From the NCBI GenBank assembly GCA_035771175.1, contig CM069598.1, positions 9,118,314 through 9,182,313 of the forward strand: a stretch of DNA of 64,000 nucleotides, given 5' to 3'. Below, one piece after another: positions 62,868 to 64,000 of this stretch. Origin of the DNA: Paratinospora sagittata (taxonomy: Eukaryota; Streptophyta; Magnoliopsida; Ranunculales; Menispermaceae). Under the pieces are notes generated by a model, which was given only the letters and a program-made list of their open reading frames with translations, was not told the origin of the DNA and made no database searches. Position numbers and translations under genes: made by a program. Each line of letters starts with the position of its first letter. The stretch's first letter is position 1.

Positions 62868-64000
62868 CACGATCTGACAGTCTTGATCAGTTCGTCCAGT
62901 CGCGCACTGTTGGATCGAGCTCGATATGTGTAAGACACGATCTGACGACCGCGATCGACGCATCCGATCCCACGTGCGCGTCCAATCTGCCTCGATTTCC
63001 AAAAGATGAAATGCTCCTCGCGATAGTGCATGAAGTGTAAAGTGTTGTGCGCCCTAAATCGCCCAATTCCCCTCGCATATGCGTGTGCAAGAAAACATCA
63101 CCCCTAAGTCTTTCTTTGTGTATGGTGAGCTCAAATACAAGTGTAGAGTTTTAGCTACTTATAACTACACTTATAAGTAAATACATAGTTTTTTAATTTT
63201 TTCAAGTGGGACTATACTTTGTTTACTAAATTTTATCACTTTACACTTATCAAGTAAGTTATTTTAGACTCAATTTATCATTCATATGAAAATAAATATA
63301 GCTAAATAATTATATATTCTTAATCTTCGTATATTAAAAATTAATATTTAACTTAAAATGAATAAATAAATAAAAAACATGTTTGTTACCCATTAACACG
63401 TGGAGTAATTCTTACTTTCTCGTAGCTTTTGCTCCATTTTCTTTTCTTTTTGTTCGCTCCTGGTCTAAGAAATTGACGATTTGTGATCGCGTGCAGTGTT
63501 TGGAGCAATTTAAGCTCATGCACCGGGCGATTGTGCGGCAGCTTCTAACGGGATTTTGAGGCGGCGACGGAATTGAACAAGGCTCAGATGTGCATGAAAG
63601 GATTTAGAATTTGAAGGGTTCCAGATTAGTTTGGAGTGAGATTCAAACTCATCTCCACATAACAAAGATTTTTATTTTCTCAACTACATTGGTAAAAGTA
63701 AGATTGATTATATTGAATGAGATTTTAGGGAAAGTAGAAATGTATAAGATCGAAAGTCAAGATATATGAAGAAGTAAAAATTTTAAATGTTTAGGATTAA
63801 TTATTTGTCTAAAAGGAGAAATAAGTGAGGATGAGACCTATAAAATTGAAGCAATGTGGGTTAAGTTTAAAGAATGTTGAACAATAAAGAAAACAAATTC
63901 ATAACTATTAAGTGTAATGAAAATGTGAATGTTAAGATGAATATATAATATAATATTAAAATATTAAATATGACTATATTTGAGAAATGACAGTATTAAC
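62868..64000. other. Intergenic to window end
   Basis: The first 160 bp are unusually GC-rich and CpG-rich for this window and contain ACACGATCTGAC twice (62868 and 62937 region). From 63110 the DNA is AT-rich. A stretch near 63500-63560 (+) is briefly open after an AG acceptor-like site but shows no similarity. No gene supported. Confidence 0.4.

Overview
The window is nuclear DNA of a flowering plant, most likely a eudicot. The signs are GT-AG introns in every recognisable gene, a plastid-targeted thiazole synthase, a plant-type FHA-TDP1, a plant SPT2 homologue, a CAPRICE-like R3-MYB, and a dense set of plant transposons (Copia, Gypsy-like, LINE, SINE, hAT MITEs) in very AT-rich intergenic DNA. 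I cannot place the species or family from the sequence alone. There are no bacterial operons, CRISPR arrays or rRNA genes.

Layout. From 1 to 6 kb the DNA is intergenic, with one clean hAT-type MITE (3949-4624, 8-bp target duplication). THI1/THI4 (thiamine thiazole synthase, minus strand, two exons) lies at 6.7-8.0 kb. From 8 to 34 kb there are no intact host genes. This stretch holds a SINE with a 19-bp target duplication (9.4 kb), an internally deleted LTR element (9.8-12.2 kb), a receptor-kinase remnant (15.1 kb), several tandem and palindromic repeat arrays, two more hAT-like MITEs, a LINE fragment (24.8-26.0 kb), an old truncated Copia element (26-28 kb) and a younger Copia element (28153-33059) nested in the LTR of the old one.

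From 34 kb on, four minus-strand genes follow: a 73-residue single-repeat R3-MYB (34452-34941, three small exons), an SPT2-type chromatin protein (36202-40443, nine exons), a protein of three ubiquitin-like folds (41457-42215) and a very long tyrosyl-DNA phosphodiesterase 1 gene, TDP1 (43504-59359, 15 exons found). One TDP1 intron carries a 2.8-kb solo-LTR-like insertion. A conserved internal TDP1 exon could not be found, and the exons on either side of the gap do not join in frame. This is the most important anomaly here. From 59.4 kb to the end the window is intergenic with a second solo-LTR-like element (60574-62867).

The genes are independent housekeeping or regulatory loci and not a pathway cluster: THI1 makes the thiamine thiazole moiety in plastids, TDP1 repairs topoisomerase-DNA adducts, SPT2 is a histone chaperone type protein, and the R3-MYB is expected to act as a competitive repressor of MYB-bHLH-WD40 complexes. 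I did not find a previously undescribed molecular system. The items most worth checking are the TDP1 exon gap, the altered bHLH-contact residue in the R3-MYB, and an open reading segment of unknown origin at the break between the old Copia and the LINE.
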